DNA of 64,000 nt, from contig JANTQA010000015.1 of NCBI GenBank assembly GCA_027625915.1, forward strand, positions 6,229,001-6,293,000, given 5' to 3'. Position 1 is the stretch's first letter, and each line of letters starts with the position of its first letter. This DNA is from Anaeramoeba flamelloides (taxonomy: Eukaryota > Metamonada > Anaeramoebidae). The notes below the pieces were generated by a model. It had not been told where the DNA came from. It saw nothing but the letters and a program-made list of their open reading frames with translations, and did no database searches. Below, in pieces: positions 9,939 through 20,881 of the stretch. The translations under genes and the position numbers were made by a program.

Positions 9939-12019
9939 ATGCAAAATTTTCATAGAAGAAAAAACAATTGTGTGAAAATTTTAAACAAGATTCTGGAAAG
10001 CCAAAATCTCAAAGAAGCTGAAAACAATTTTAATAAAGAAATTAAAAATGAAATTTCACATTTGGATAGCACAATACAAGAAACAATACTTGAATTAATT
10101 TTTCGAAAATCACAGCAGGAATTAATTGTAAATTTCTTTTTTTTTCAGATCCAAAATTTAACATTTTAATTCTTCTTATTTTTTTTTCGATCACATCCTT
10201 TCTCTTTTTATTGATTTACTTTTAATCCTAAACTAAACAAAACAAAACAAAACAAAAAAAAACAAAAAAACCTACAACTAAATTCAAATAATCGAAATTG
10301 CTTGTTTCTACTTCATTTTGCAATTCATCTTTCTTGTCAAGAATTCTTGTCGAGCAAAATAACACTCTTGCTTTTTGAAGACTTTTTTGATTCATGTTTT
10401 TCAATAGAGACGATGAAACAAACTTTTGATTTGCTTCAGCAACAATTAAATTGGATCAAAACTTTAGTTAAGGATATTCTTCATAAATTAATTATTTTAA
10501 GAACATGCAACCAACTATTAGAAAGGATTTCAAAAACGGAAGGCCATGTCTTTTATTCACAAATTAGAATGTTTCTCACAAATCTTTTTCCATTATCTGA
10601 AAAATCAGGTGTAAACTTGGCATCTTCTTTTAATAATTATTGGGATTTAAACTATGAAAAAGAAACAGCTACATACCCTAACAATTTAAAAAAAGATGGA
10701 ATGAAAATCGAAACAGAAGAGAAAAAAGAAATAACAACTGAAAAAAAAGAAATAATAAAGAAAAACAAAAAGAAAATAAAAATGAAAAGAAAGAAAAGCA
10801 AAAAGAAAAACAAAAAGAAACAGAAACAGAAACACAAAATCAAAAACAAAAAGAAGAATGAAAAAAAAAAAAGTTTGATTATTCCTTTTATAAAAGTTTT
10901 TGGGAACTTCAAAGTTATCTCACGGGTAAAAAAAAATTTTTAATGAATAATAATTGTATTGAATTAATTGAATTATTAGAAACGGTAATAAACAAATTGG
11001 AAAAAACCAGTTTTAATCATCTAAATAACAATTATTTTCCGTTTTTATTTCAAAAATATTTGACTAGTTCCAAAGTCTTTGAAGAGACTCTAAAAGATTA
11101 TAATTTTAAAAAAACAATTCTTTTCCAAATATTTAATTTATTTTCATTCAATAAAAGCAAAATTAAATGATCATGATTATTTTAATAAAAATGAAATCCG
11201 CAAAAAGCAATTAATTACTTTAAATGATCGTACTTTGAAATTATTGAAAAAATTATATCCGAAATGTTTTGAGGAGTTACAAAGGATTTTGCAGAATAAT
11301 AAAAATTGGGTAATTTGGAAAAAAGAAAAATGCCCGAATATTTTAAATAAAATTGAACAAAAAAATAAATTAGAAAATGAAAATAGACGAGCAAATCAAA
11401 AAAAAAGCAAAAGCCAAAAAAGCATATAAATTCAAGAAATTTAAAAAAGGCAAATGTTAAATTAACAAAAAGAAAGTTAGATTGTTTTCAAAATTGGAAA
11501 TTTGATGGAAATTTTATTAATAAAATCAATAAAAGCCATTATGAGAATATAAATAAGAAAGGGAATGAGGGTGAGAATGAGAAGGAAAAGGAGAATAATT
11601 ATGATCAATTTGAACAAAATTTTTCATTGCGAAATTATCTAGGGCCAATTACAAGTGAAATTGATAATAAATTAGAAGTTGATAATAAAAAGCTTTAAAA
11701 TATTTCGCCTGAATATAATTGGAAAGCTTTTCGCTTGATAAGATCGTCAAATATGGATCTATTAAAGGAAAATAATAATTTAAAAGTAATGACTATTTCG
11801 TTTATTAATCAAAAAGAGGAAGAAGTCGAAGAAGAAAAGGGAGAAGGATCTGAAAAGGAGAGAGAAAAAATTGAGTGGGAAGATGAAACCCCAAATGTAA
11901 ATATGAAATTTGATCAAAATAATAAAAATATTCGAAAGATTCATAAAGAAAATGATAAAAATCAACAAGTGATGCAAGAAAGGAAAAGAAAAAGAAAAAA
12001 TAGCAATATTAAAAAATAA
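9939..12019 (+). pseudogene. THO complex subunit 1 (THOC1/HPR1) gene, decayed copy
   Basis: THOC1 is a core subunit of the THO/TREX complex that couples transcription to mRNA export. Translated pieces follow the family in order: an N-terminal helical part (9939-10127); RTCNQLLERISK and FLTNLFPLSEKSGVNL (10302-10640), close to human CNDLLRRLSK and FLARLFPLSEKSGLNL; a Lys-rich insert; FDYSFYKSFWELQSYL (from about 10874); QKYLTSSK and KKTILFQIFNLF (11050-11150); NNKNWVIWKKEKCPN (about 11290-11335); and YNWKAFRLIRSSN (about 11717-11755). The pieces are not in one frame. The frame changes in the 12-A run before 10873, again near 11155 and again in the A-run near 11400; an in-frame TAA sits at 11696. 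The intron opened by GTAAAT at 10128 has no AG that restores the frame. Other genes in the window keep intact frames through similar A-runs, so decay is more likely than read errors, though the latter is not excluded. A functional copy should exist elsewhere. Confidence 0.8.
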
Positions 12020-12412
12020 ATTATCTTTCTTTTTTTTCAAAAAAATAATTTACTTTTTATTTGTTAAACAGTTCAATTTATGAATTTCTAAGAAAAATAA
12101 AAATAAAATAAAAAAATGTATATACATCTATATTTCTGTTTTAGATAGTCATAAGATATTTTTGTGCATTTTATTAATCGAATTTTAATCAGAAGCTACA
12201 TTTCAATTATAAATAGTCATTTTCATTCTGAATAAAGAATTGAATTATGATTTTTATAACGATTATGATAAATATCTTTCAATGATTTTCATTTAAAATA
12301 TCAAAAAAATAAATCTAATCTAGTTTTAAAAAAATGAACGAACTTAAAATCCTAATTTGTAAATCCGAAAACAATTTTCCCAAAAAATAGATACCCAACT
12401 TTTTATTGGAAG

Positions 12413-12618
12413 TTTTGATGATATCTATACTTAATTCACGATATAGTTACAAAAATTGCGATTATTTCTATAAAATCGAGATATTTTAGAAAATCGTGAT
12501 ATACAATATGATCGCGATAATATAACAAAAATCGCGATATTCTATAAAATCGCGATAATTATTTAAAAATCGTGATAAATGCCAAAATATTGCGATTAAA
12601 AAGTAATCGCGATATAAT
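12413..12618. repeat. ATCGCGAT-rich palindromic tract
   Basis: About ten copies of ATCGCGAT-like motifs (cgcgata, tcgtgata, atcgagat) at intervals of 15-25 bases. The tract is nearly identical in order to 43285-43443, which puts it at the left end of the same mobile element. Confidence 0.75.
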
Positions 12619-13310
12619 AAACTAATCTCAGTCAAAGGGGTACAGTTTTAATGGGTAAAATACCCGTGTTGAAAGGCTTTGTATGGATATTAGAAGAAGA
12701 AAAAAAATTTTGGAAATTTTCAAAATCGAAATAATTTTTTCACGCTTTTTTTTTTTTTTTTTCGATTTTTTTTTGGCAAATAATTTAGTTACAAAAATTT
12801 TTTTTTATTGTAAGATCAATAGTCACTTGGTAAAAATGTGTTATTCTAAGGTTATTGAAACTGTGGAAATGATTGTTGAGAAATGATATTGACTTCTCTT
12901 GGACTTTTATTCAATCTTTGATCCTGAGATTTGATTAATAAATGTGAAAATTTTCCACTTCATTTTCATTTGCTTTTTCAAATAGAGACCACAAATACCA
13001 ACACACTTCGTTTGTGGACTTGATTTCTAAAAGAAAAGTATTGAAAATGTAGTGAAAATTGTTTCTGACTTATTATTCAAATACCAGTAGAAGTTCAAAA
13101 CGAACATTCTTGTTTTTCTCAATGGGTAACTAAAAATTTGAGTTTTGCATTTTTTTTTGAAAATATATTGATAAATTAGTTTTATTTCAGACATATATCA
13201 ACAATTCTTTGATGTGTATTATTCTGTTTATTTCTTATTTGTTCTTCAGAGGTTAATTATATAAAAATAATTGACATTTGAAAAAAATTTTGGTCAGCTT
13301 TGACTAAAAC
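12619..13310 (+). mobile_element. Repeat family R4, copy inserted in R5
   Basis: It starts taaactaatctcagtcaaaggggtacag, closely matching the start of the copy at 59957 (ataaacaatttcccagtcaaagggaccc). Internal blocks such as gatcaatagtcac, gaaatgattgt and ttcttcagaggttaatta also match. Non-coding and probably non-autonomous. Confidence 0.65.
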
Positions 13311-13942
13311 AAAGCTGAGTTGATGTGTTTCTGGGCTAATTCTGCAAAATTTTTACAAAGAATTTTTTTATCCAATAAATAGATTCTGTGATTAATATTT
13401 ATTCTTTGAAAAAACAACAAAAAAGAAGATACTTTGTTCAATCAAGGATCAGATCAAAGATTTTTATTGTGTTATCGTTTGATTTGGTTGAAAAATATAT
13501 TGATCTGTTAAGATCAACAACAATAATAACTAAAGATAATTAAATATATTCTCAGTCAAAACTGGTGGTGTGAATTGTGTTGAATAAAAAGAACTTCTAA
13601 AACAACCAACCCCTCAGTCATTCTTTAAATAATGTGTTCTGGTTAGAAAACGTTTTCAATATTATAGAGAAGAAGAAGGGGGTATGTAACTTATCAAAAG
13701 CTTTCTCAACAACCTAGGCAGATTATCACCAATTATTAAGTTTTTTTGGGTATATTTTTTCTTCCTCTTATTCTTCTTCTTCAGTGTCTTTGTATTGGAC
13801 AGAAACACAACTCGAGCTTATAAGCTATTTTTTGATCAATCAACAATATACAGAAAATTACTCTTTCTTTTTTTTTTTTTGGTTATTTAACTTGTAAAGG
13901 TAATAACACTATTTTTTAAAAAATATCTATCTTATATTCAAG

Positions 13943-14157
13943 TAAACTAAATTTCATAATAAATAGCCGATTTTTTTTTTTATTTTTTTTAACTTTTTTT
14001 ATATTTGATTTTGTTACAAAAACAAAATATTTCTAATGTTGAGAAATGAATATTAAAAGAGTAATTTTATTATTTTAATAGCTAACTTCAATTAATAAAA
14101 ATATTTTTTTTAAAACTTGATTTTTAATGTGCCAATGATTTTGAAATAGAGTTTATA
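13943..14157 (+). mobile_element. MITE family R6, short internal-deletion copy
   Basis: Left end AAACTAAATTTCATAATAAA as in 6284. Interior taattaa..aaatatttttttt and gatttttaatgtgccaat match 6730-6785. The right end reads gaaatagagtttatat. About 215 bases against 520 for the full copy. Confidence 0.65.
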
Positions 14158-14373
14158 TTGTTAAAATGAACTATTATTAGTTTGATCATAAAATTTGTTT
14201 AATATTTTATATTTTACAAAAAAAAAAACGAAAAGAAAAAAAAAAAATTTTGAAATGGATGTTAATAGAAATAAATTATCAAGTAAAATAAATTTTTAAA
14301 ATCGTTTAAGAGATTTTCGAATGAATTTGAATAAGGATATAACAAAAAAAAACTACTTATCCTAAAGAAATTC

Positions 14374-14503
14374 TAAACTCTTTTTCAGTCAAAGGGGCCC
14401 AGTTTTATTGAAGAAATGGAAGACATTCTATGAGTTTAATTCATTACTCTTATCAGACTAAAATTTTCAATTTTTAGATCAAAATCATTTTTTCTCATTT
14501 TGT

Positions 14504-14546
<43 letters not shown>

Positions 14547-14931
14547 CTTTTTTATTTTTTTTTTAAAAATTAACTTTGAAAAAAAAAAAAATTTGAAAAA
14601 CGAAATAAACATTAAGAAAAGTTAAGCTTTGTGTGTTCTTTTAAAATTCATACATTTACAAGTAAAAAATCTTATTATCAAAGATTTTAATTTTTTAAAG
14701 AAATTGAGAATTTTGCACGAGACGTTCCAATGAATGGGCCCAAAAAATTTTTTAACATTTTTTTTTGTTTTGAAATTTATGGTTTGTTCAGGGGTTTCTT
14801 TTATAATTATGGACTCTTATAAGAAGTTTATTATTTCTCGTATTTCTAAACAATCTAAGTTTGGTTGATTCTTAAAAATAAAGTGACTTTTTCATTTTTG
14901 GCTGGGCCCCTTTGAGTGAAATGGAGTTTAT
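14374..14931. mobile_element. MITE with 17-base GC-rich terminal inverted repeat
   Basis: CAGTCAAAGGGGCCCAG at 14386-14402 is answered by CTGGGCCCCTTTGAGTG at 14902-14918, an inverted match with one difference. Outside it, taaactctttt and aatggagttta extend the inverted repeat. The interior is low-complexity and includes a run of about 40 T near 14506-14546. No coding frame. Confidence 0.8.
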
Positions 14932-14934
14932 ATC

Positions 14935-15840
14935 TTGTGATTTGACTAGACAGTGAATTTAAAGTTTAACCTGAATATAGTTAAAACCAATATCAAAAAA
15001 GTAATTAATATCCTACAACAAAAAAAAAATCCCCCAATAGATTAAAAATTCATTTTTTAAAGCAGTCTTATAGAGTTAATTATTATATTGATTTAGATTT
15101 ATTTGATCTTACACAAAATGATTTCAATTCATTTGATATATGGATAAATAAAAAAATAACAAAATTTTTATTAATAAATCGATAATATCATAGCTTATTT
15201 ATAAAACTGAAGGATAAATAAACTCAGTGTGAATAACTATATATAAAAGAACATTTAAAATAATTCAAAAATTTGAATTTATTAGATTTCAATCAAATAG
15301 TTAATAATCTTAAATTCAGAGAAAATAAATTAGAAAAGATTTATTGGTAATCTAAAACATTGAAAGAACTCGAAATTGAAAATGATAAATATAGAATCAA
15401 AAAACTAGAAAACATTTCCATTTGGAAATGTTGTTAGAAATACCAGAATTCAAAAGAATTGAGTAAAATCTTTGATTTTCCGCTATTCTTTTAAATTTTG
15501 GAAAACCTAATAACAATAAATATTATAAATAGAAGTACTCTTCTTTGATTTTAAAACTTAGAAATTTTACAAACTATCCAAATAGATATTCTTATGTTAT
15601 GAACAAAGATAAATAATAATTTTGAAAATTATGTAAAAAAAAAACAAAAAAGTTGGATATCATTGAAGATTTGGATCATTTTCTCTGGAACTGTCCAGCC
15701 TATGAAAATAATCGTAAAATCTGGATATCTGAATTAAAAATAATTAATTTTTCTAATATATTAAAAAATAATAACATTTTTAATATTTTTGATATTATTA
15801 TAAAAATAGACTTAATATATTTATTATAACTGGTGGGTAA
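14935..15840 (+). mobile_element. LINE remnant with C-terminal zinc-knuckle-like motif
   Basis: Near 15655 the plus strand encodes DIIEDLDHFLWNCPAYEN followed by NRKIWISEL. The ED.DHFLW.CP pattern is typical of the end of non-LTR reverse transcriptase proteins. Upstream blocks match 2930-3900. A palindrome (15442-15507) interrupts it. Stops and frame breaks are many; no reverse transcriptase core remains visible. Confidence 0.65.
15442..15507. repeat. AATTCAAAAGAATTGAG palindrome, copy
   Basis: Inverted arms ccagaattcaaaagaatt and attcttttaaattttgg around gagtaaaatctttgattt. Same family as 3924, 4133, 33301 and 57664. Confidence 0.7.
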
Positions 15841-16645
15841 TGGGTGAAATTTTGACTTTTAATAATATTTCTAAATTAAAATTTGGAAATTCCTGAAGTG
15901 TAGTTAAGGGCTTATGTTTTTTTTTAATTTAAGAAATTAAAAAAAAAAACAATTACAAATAAGAGCGGTTAATAACCACTCCTATTTTAAATAAAAAATA
16001 AAACATTTTTTTTCGACTTCAAAAAAAATTATTCCCTAAATAAAAGTTTATATCTATCAAAACTTTCAACTCTTAAAAGATAATTCACAACCCTTACAAA
16101 CGTTTTTAACATTTTAAAGGGGAAAATTGTTGTAAATATCTCAAAACTTTGTAAACGTCAAGAGATTTTTTTAAGGTAATTACCAACAAATAATTTTTCC
16201 TTTTATCGTGATAATTTTAATATCGCAATTTTATAATTTTTAGCGATAAAGTTGTACTAATCACGATTTTTTTAAATATTCTTGCGAATTAAAGTTTATT
16301 ATCAAGATAATATATTTTATCATCAAAACCTCTTTTAGAAATATTTAAATTTGAAAAAATTAAATGTTTTCTATAATTAAATAATTAAAATAAAGATTAA
16401 AATAAAAAAAAAAAAAAATAATTGTTTCTAATGAAAAATTGTTAGAAATTTTAGCAATTTCAAGTAACTTCATTTATTTTCAAGTGATAAACATGATTTT
16501 AAAAAAAAATAAAAATAAATAAAAAATCCATTTAGGTATATAGATAATTATATAAAAAGTTAAGATTGCAAAATTATAAAGATTGATAATTAAGAATCAA
16601 AAATCGGTACAAATTTAAATTTAAATATGAATATTATCATTTAAT

Positions 16646-18649
16646 TTAATCAATTTCTTCAATGCCAACATCTTCTTCTTGGTCTTGAGCAGATTGTTGC
16701 TGGTTTCCTCCCATTCCTCCCATTCCGCCCATTCCGCCCATTCCTCCCATTCCACCCATTCCACCCATTCCTTGTCCACCCATGCCTTGTCCACCTGTCT
16801 TTTGGTATAATTCTGTAATAATTGGAGAACATACACCTTCAATTTCTTTTGTTTTATCGTCATATTCTTCCTTTGTAGCTTCCATATTGTTATCTAACCA
16901 TTTGATACCCTCTTCACAAGTTTTGATAATTTTGTTTTTGTTTTCTTCAGAGATTTGGTCTTTGACCTTCTCTTCTGTCACTGTTCTTTTCATTGTATAA
17001 CAGTATTGTTCCAATCCGTTTCTTGATTCGATTCTGGCTTTGGCGTCTTCGTCTTGTTTTTTGAATTTTTCGCTTTCCTTAACCATTCTTTCAATATCTT
17101 CTTCGGATAATCTACCTCTTTCATTTTTGATAACAATGTTTTTTTTGTTGCCTGTGGTCTTGTCATGGGCTGTGACATTCATGATACCATTTTGATCAAC
17201 ACTAAAGGTTACTTCAATTTGAGGGACACCTCTTGGCGCAGGTGGGATACCTGTCAATTCGAATTTGCCCAATAAATTGTTATTGACTGTTCTTGTTCTT
17301 TCGCCCTCAAAGACTTGGATCAAGACGCCTGGCTGGTTGTCTTGATAGGTGGAGAAAATTTTGGATTTGTCGGTTGGGATTGGGGTGTTTCTTGGGATAA
17401 GAACAGTCATAATCCCACCAGCGGTTTCGATACCTAAGGATAATGGTGCAACATCAACCAAGACAACGTCTTCAACATTTTGATTTTCAACACCAGACAA
17501 AATGGCGCCCTGTACAGCAGCGCCGTAGGCAACGGCTTCGTCTGGGTTGATGGCCTTTGATAATTCCTTGCCGTTGAAATATTGGGATAATAATTCTTGG
17601 ATTTTTGGGATTCTTGTTGATCCGCCGACTAAGACAACTTCGTCAACTTCAGACTTGGAAGCCTTGGCGTCTCTGAGTACCTTGGCGACAGGATCTAATG
17701 TTGATCTGAATAAGGTTCCACATAACTCTTCAAATCTTGCCCTGGATATGGTTGTTTGGTAGTCGTATCCGTCATAGAGAGAGTCTACAGTGATCGTGGC
17801 AAATGTGGCATTGGACAATGTTCTTTTTGCTCTTTCACATGCGGTTCTTAATCTTCTCATGGATCGGGCACTTTTCCTGATGTCGCCTTTCACTTGTCTG
17901 TTTTTTCTTTTGAAATCATCGATACAGAAGTCAACCATTCTGTTATCAAAATCTTCTCCTCCGAGATGAGTATCACCTGCAGTGGCCTTTACTTCAAAGA
18001 CACCCTCTTCAATTGTCAATAGGGAGACATCAAAGGTACCACCACCGAGATCAAAGACCAAGATATTCTTTTCGCCCATTTCCTTTTTTTTCCCAAACCC
18101 ATAGGCTAAGGCTGCTGCGGTTGGTTCGTTGATGATTCTTCTGACATTTAATCCAGAGATTACGCCTGCATCCTTTGTGGCTGTTCTTTGAGAATCGTTG
18201 AAATAGGCCGGCACGGTGATGACAGCTTCCTTGACTTCGTTGCCAATGAAGGCTTCTGCTGTTTCCTTCATTTTACCAAGAACCATTGCGCTAATTTCCT
18301 CTGGTGCAAACTGCTTGTTTTCGCCTCTGTATTTGACTTCGACATGTGGCTTGTCGCCTTCCTTTCGGACTACTTTAAAGGGCCACAATTTCATATCGGA
18401 TTGCACAATCTCGTCAGAATACTTTCTCCCAATCAGTCTCTTGGCATCAAAGACTGTGTTTTCGGGGTTGTTGGCAACTTGTGTGTATGCTGATTCACCA
18501 ACAAGTCTTTCGTTTTCTGTAAAGCCAACATAGGATGGTGTCGTTCTGTTACCCATAGAGTTGGCAATAATTTCAACACGATCGTTTTGGAAGACACCTA
18601 CACACGAGTAGGTGGTTCCTAAATCAATTCCAATTATACTGCTTGTCAT
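16646..18649 (-). CDS. Cytosolic heat shock protein 70 chaperone
   Basis: An intact 667-residue ATP-driven chaperone. The ATPase domain begins [14 protein letters not shown] (signature 1), continues with [15 protein letters not shown] (signature 2) and [17 protein letters not shown] (signature 3), with [14 protein letters not shown] between. The substrate-binding domain and helical lid follow, ending in a glycine-methionine GGM repeat and the tail [10 protein letters not shown]. Cytosolic family members end in EEVD, which binds TPR co-chaperones; here Ile replaces Val. There is no signal peptide or ER retention signal, so it is cytosolic. I chose the ATG at 18649 because it gives [13 protein letters not shown]; the frame runs 23 codons further upstream, but that part is unlike the family. 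No introns. G+C is higher than in the surroundings, as in strongly expressed genes. I found no clear heat-shock element upstream. Confidence 0.97.
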   Translation of the reverse strand: MTSSIIGIDLGTTYSCVGVFQNDRVEIIANSMGNRTTPSYVGFTENERLVGESAYTQVANNPENTVFDAKRLIGRKYSDEIVQSDMKLWPFKVVRKEGDKPHVEVKYRGENKQFAPEEISAMVLGKMKETAEAFIGNEVKEAVITVPAYFNDSQRTATKDAGVISGLNVRRIINEPTAAALAYGFGKKKEMGEKNILVFDLGGGTFDVSLLTIEEGVFEVKATAGDTHLGGEDFDNRMVDFCIDDFKRKNRQVKGDIRKSARSMRRLRTACERAKRTLSNATFATITVDSLYDGYDYQTTISRARFEELCGTLFRSTLDPVAKVLRDAKASKSEVDEVVLVGGSTRIPKIQELLSQYFNGKELSKAINPDEAVAYGAAVQGAILSGVENQNVEDVVLVDVAPLSLGIETAGGIMTVLIPRNTPIPTDKSKIFSTYQDNQPGVLIQVFEGERTRTVNNNLLGKFELTGIPPAPRGVPQIEVTFSVDQNGIMNVTAHDKTTGNKKNIVIKNERGRLSEEDIERMVKESEKFKKQDEDAKARIESRNGLEQYCYTMKRTVTEEKVKDQISEENKNKIIKTCEEGIKWLDNNMEATKEEYDDKTKEIEGVCSPIITELYQKTGGQGMGGQGMGGMGGMGGMGGMGGMGGMGGNQQQSAQDQEEDVGIEEID

Positions 18650-19488
18650 TTTATAGTTTTTGTTGTAATTGTATTTATGTTGTTCGAAATTAAAATAAAA
18701 AAAAAATGAATCTATCAATTTTTAATTTAGCTTAAAAGGAAAACAAAATTATGACTCACCATTTCCATTGATAAGATTTAATTAACAACCAGAATTATTT
18801 CAGATTTCACAAATCCCAATATTATATGTTAACTTTTTCAGAAAGAAGTTTTTTGTTTTTATGAGTTGAAAATGATGAATAGGATCATTTTTTTTCTATC
18901 ATTTTCGTTCAAAAAAATATTTTTTTTTTTATTGTAAAACCTTTTGAAGACCTTTCAGAAGATGTTTTTTCAATTTTCCGTCAATCTAATAACATCACAA
19001 TTTATTTTTGGTGATGATTTTTTGTTAAACAATTAAAATTAATTTCCTACTTGATCAGTTTTAAACCCAAAAGTTACTAAATTTAAAGTTCTTTAATAAT
19101 CTGTGATGTTTCCGTCAATTGTTTATTCTGTTCAAATTCCCCAAATTGATTTTTAAAAGATTAAAAAATTGATTTCTTGCATTAAATAAGAAACTGTAAT
19201 AATAAATTATGAAAAAATTTGTGCAAAAAAACTCAATTTTTGGGAAAAAAATGTAAGACTGAATGATAAGAAACCATACTTTAAAGTATGAAAAATGTCT
19301 TTTTGAAAATTGTTTTGAAGTTTTGACTCTAAATAATTCTAAAATTTTCAAAAATTAACAATTTAACTAATAAATTATTTTCTCATTATTGTTTTAAATT
19401 AAGAAGATTTCACAGAAAATAATTCATCTTAAGGTATTGAAAATATTCCTTATTACTATTTGTTTTTAAATAAATGGAACAAAATTTT

Positions 19489-19645
19489 CATTCAGCTTTC
19501 CACATAAGATTTTAATAATCATGTAACATTTGGAACTTTTTATTTCTTAAAGTCAGCTTAAATCATTAATTTCCCTTTGAGAATTGGGACTTTTGATCTT
19601 TGAGATTAATTATTGGAAAGAGGTGATTTTTTGGAAAGCTGAATG
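19489..19645. repeat. Inverted repeat pair, possible small MITE
   Basis: CATTCAGCTTTCCA at 19489-19502 and its exact reverse complement TGGAAAGCTGAATG at 19632-19645. The 129 bases between show no coding frame. Confidence 0.6.
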
Positions 19646-20303
19646 ATAATTTTGATCTTTGTATTATGCAATTAACAGTAGTGTCTTTTTGTGGTATATA
19701 ATTAATCAGTACAGTTTAAATGTGGTAGTTTGGCCAAATTTAACTTGTGTTGAGATAATAAACTTTAGTTTCAAAAAATATCCTTTTCTTTTTTTTTTCT
19801 TCTACCAAGGAACATCTAATTTTAGTATCCAAGAGTACTTTTGTTCAAATCAATTTTGAAATTAAACTCATTGACACTTTTACAAATTTTTAAATTAATA
19901 AATTGAATTTCTTGAGAACTTTTTCATTTTTGTGTGTTTTTTATTAATTTTTTTTGTTTTTTTGATGATTAAAAATTTTCTCTAAAATTTTTTCTGTTTT
20001 TTAATAAAAATTTTCCAATTCGATCTTTAATTTTTAGAAATTTCCTTTTGTTTAAACTTAAAGGTCCCAATATCATATTTATTTATTTTTTATTGTAAAT
20101 TTTTTTGATTATAAGCCTTGTTCGGTATTGAATTTAGATTTACTAGTATTGTTTAAAAATATATGAAAATCTTGTTTAAACCACTCATTTTTTTTTTTTT
20201 TTTTTTTGAAAACTTTGTTTTGATATCTTCAGTGGATGACTTTACCTCAATCAAGCAATTTATTAATTTGAGTATATTATTTGAATTCCTATATTCTTAT
20301 ATA

Positions 20304-20881
20304 TGTCCTTAATAAAATTAAGCACTATTTTTTTCTGATCAATATTTTTCGAAATTTAAGTATTATAACTTAATTCAATTAACCACTGGGATAAAATTTT
20401 TTCGATTAAAACACTCCCAACTTTTGAATATCGAAAATATTTTTTGAAATTACTGAGTACTTTTTTATTTTTTTTTTGAAAAATTGGGGTTGAGAAAAGC
20501 TTGAAATCAAAGAATAAGTTAATATATTAAATTAGAATTCTTTTCCAGAGAGTTTATCTTTTTAGTTTAATTTTTTTTTTAATTTTTACCATTTAAAACC
20601 AAAAAAAAAACATTTGAAGACCAAATTAGTCCCTTTTGTGAAAATTAAATTCCCATAATTTAATATTTATTTTAGTAAATGGGTTAAAACAAGATAGTGT
20701 ATCTAAAAATATACATAATTTTAAGTTTGAATTCAATGATTTTGGCAAAAAAATGTTTTCAAGAAAAAGTCAAATTGAAACTTTATTTATTTTTTATTTT
20801 TTCATTTTGTTTTTTTAATTGTATTAATGGAAAGTATTTGATCAGTTTTCTATTTTTAGTGTTTTTTGGGTTGTAGGGGCA
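20304..20881 (-). mobile_element. MITE family R1, copy 2 (TA target)
   Basis: Ends TGTCCTTA and TAGGGGCA with flanking TA on both sides. It is the reverse complement of 4696-5264 with about 85-90 percent identity by eye. Non-coding. Confidence 0.8.

Larger units (their letters stand above)
12413..16315 (+). mobile_element. Repeat element R5 broken up by several insertions
   Basis: The pieces 12413-12618, 13311-13942, 14158-14280 and 15960-16315 match, in order, the compact element at 43268-44420. Between them lie an R4 element (12619-13310), a short R6 MITE (13943-14157), a TIR element (14374-14931) and a LINE remnant (about 14935-15840). The uninterrupted copy gives the likely pre-insertion state. 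No coding frame is seen in the core. Fine edges are uncertain. Confidence 0.65.

Noticed and set aside
10128-10148. A 21-base intron (gtaaat ... tttcag) in the THOC1 copy
   Set aside because: Too short to splice, and the frame after it stops within seven codons.
10652-10912. Phe-rich minus-strand frame
   Set aside because: Shadow of the Lys-rich insert of the THOC1 copy on the plus strand.
18650-18718. A 23-codon N-terminal extension of HSP70
   Set aside because: The extension is unlike any HSP70 start; the internal ATG at 18649 gives the normal family N-terminus.
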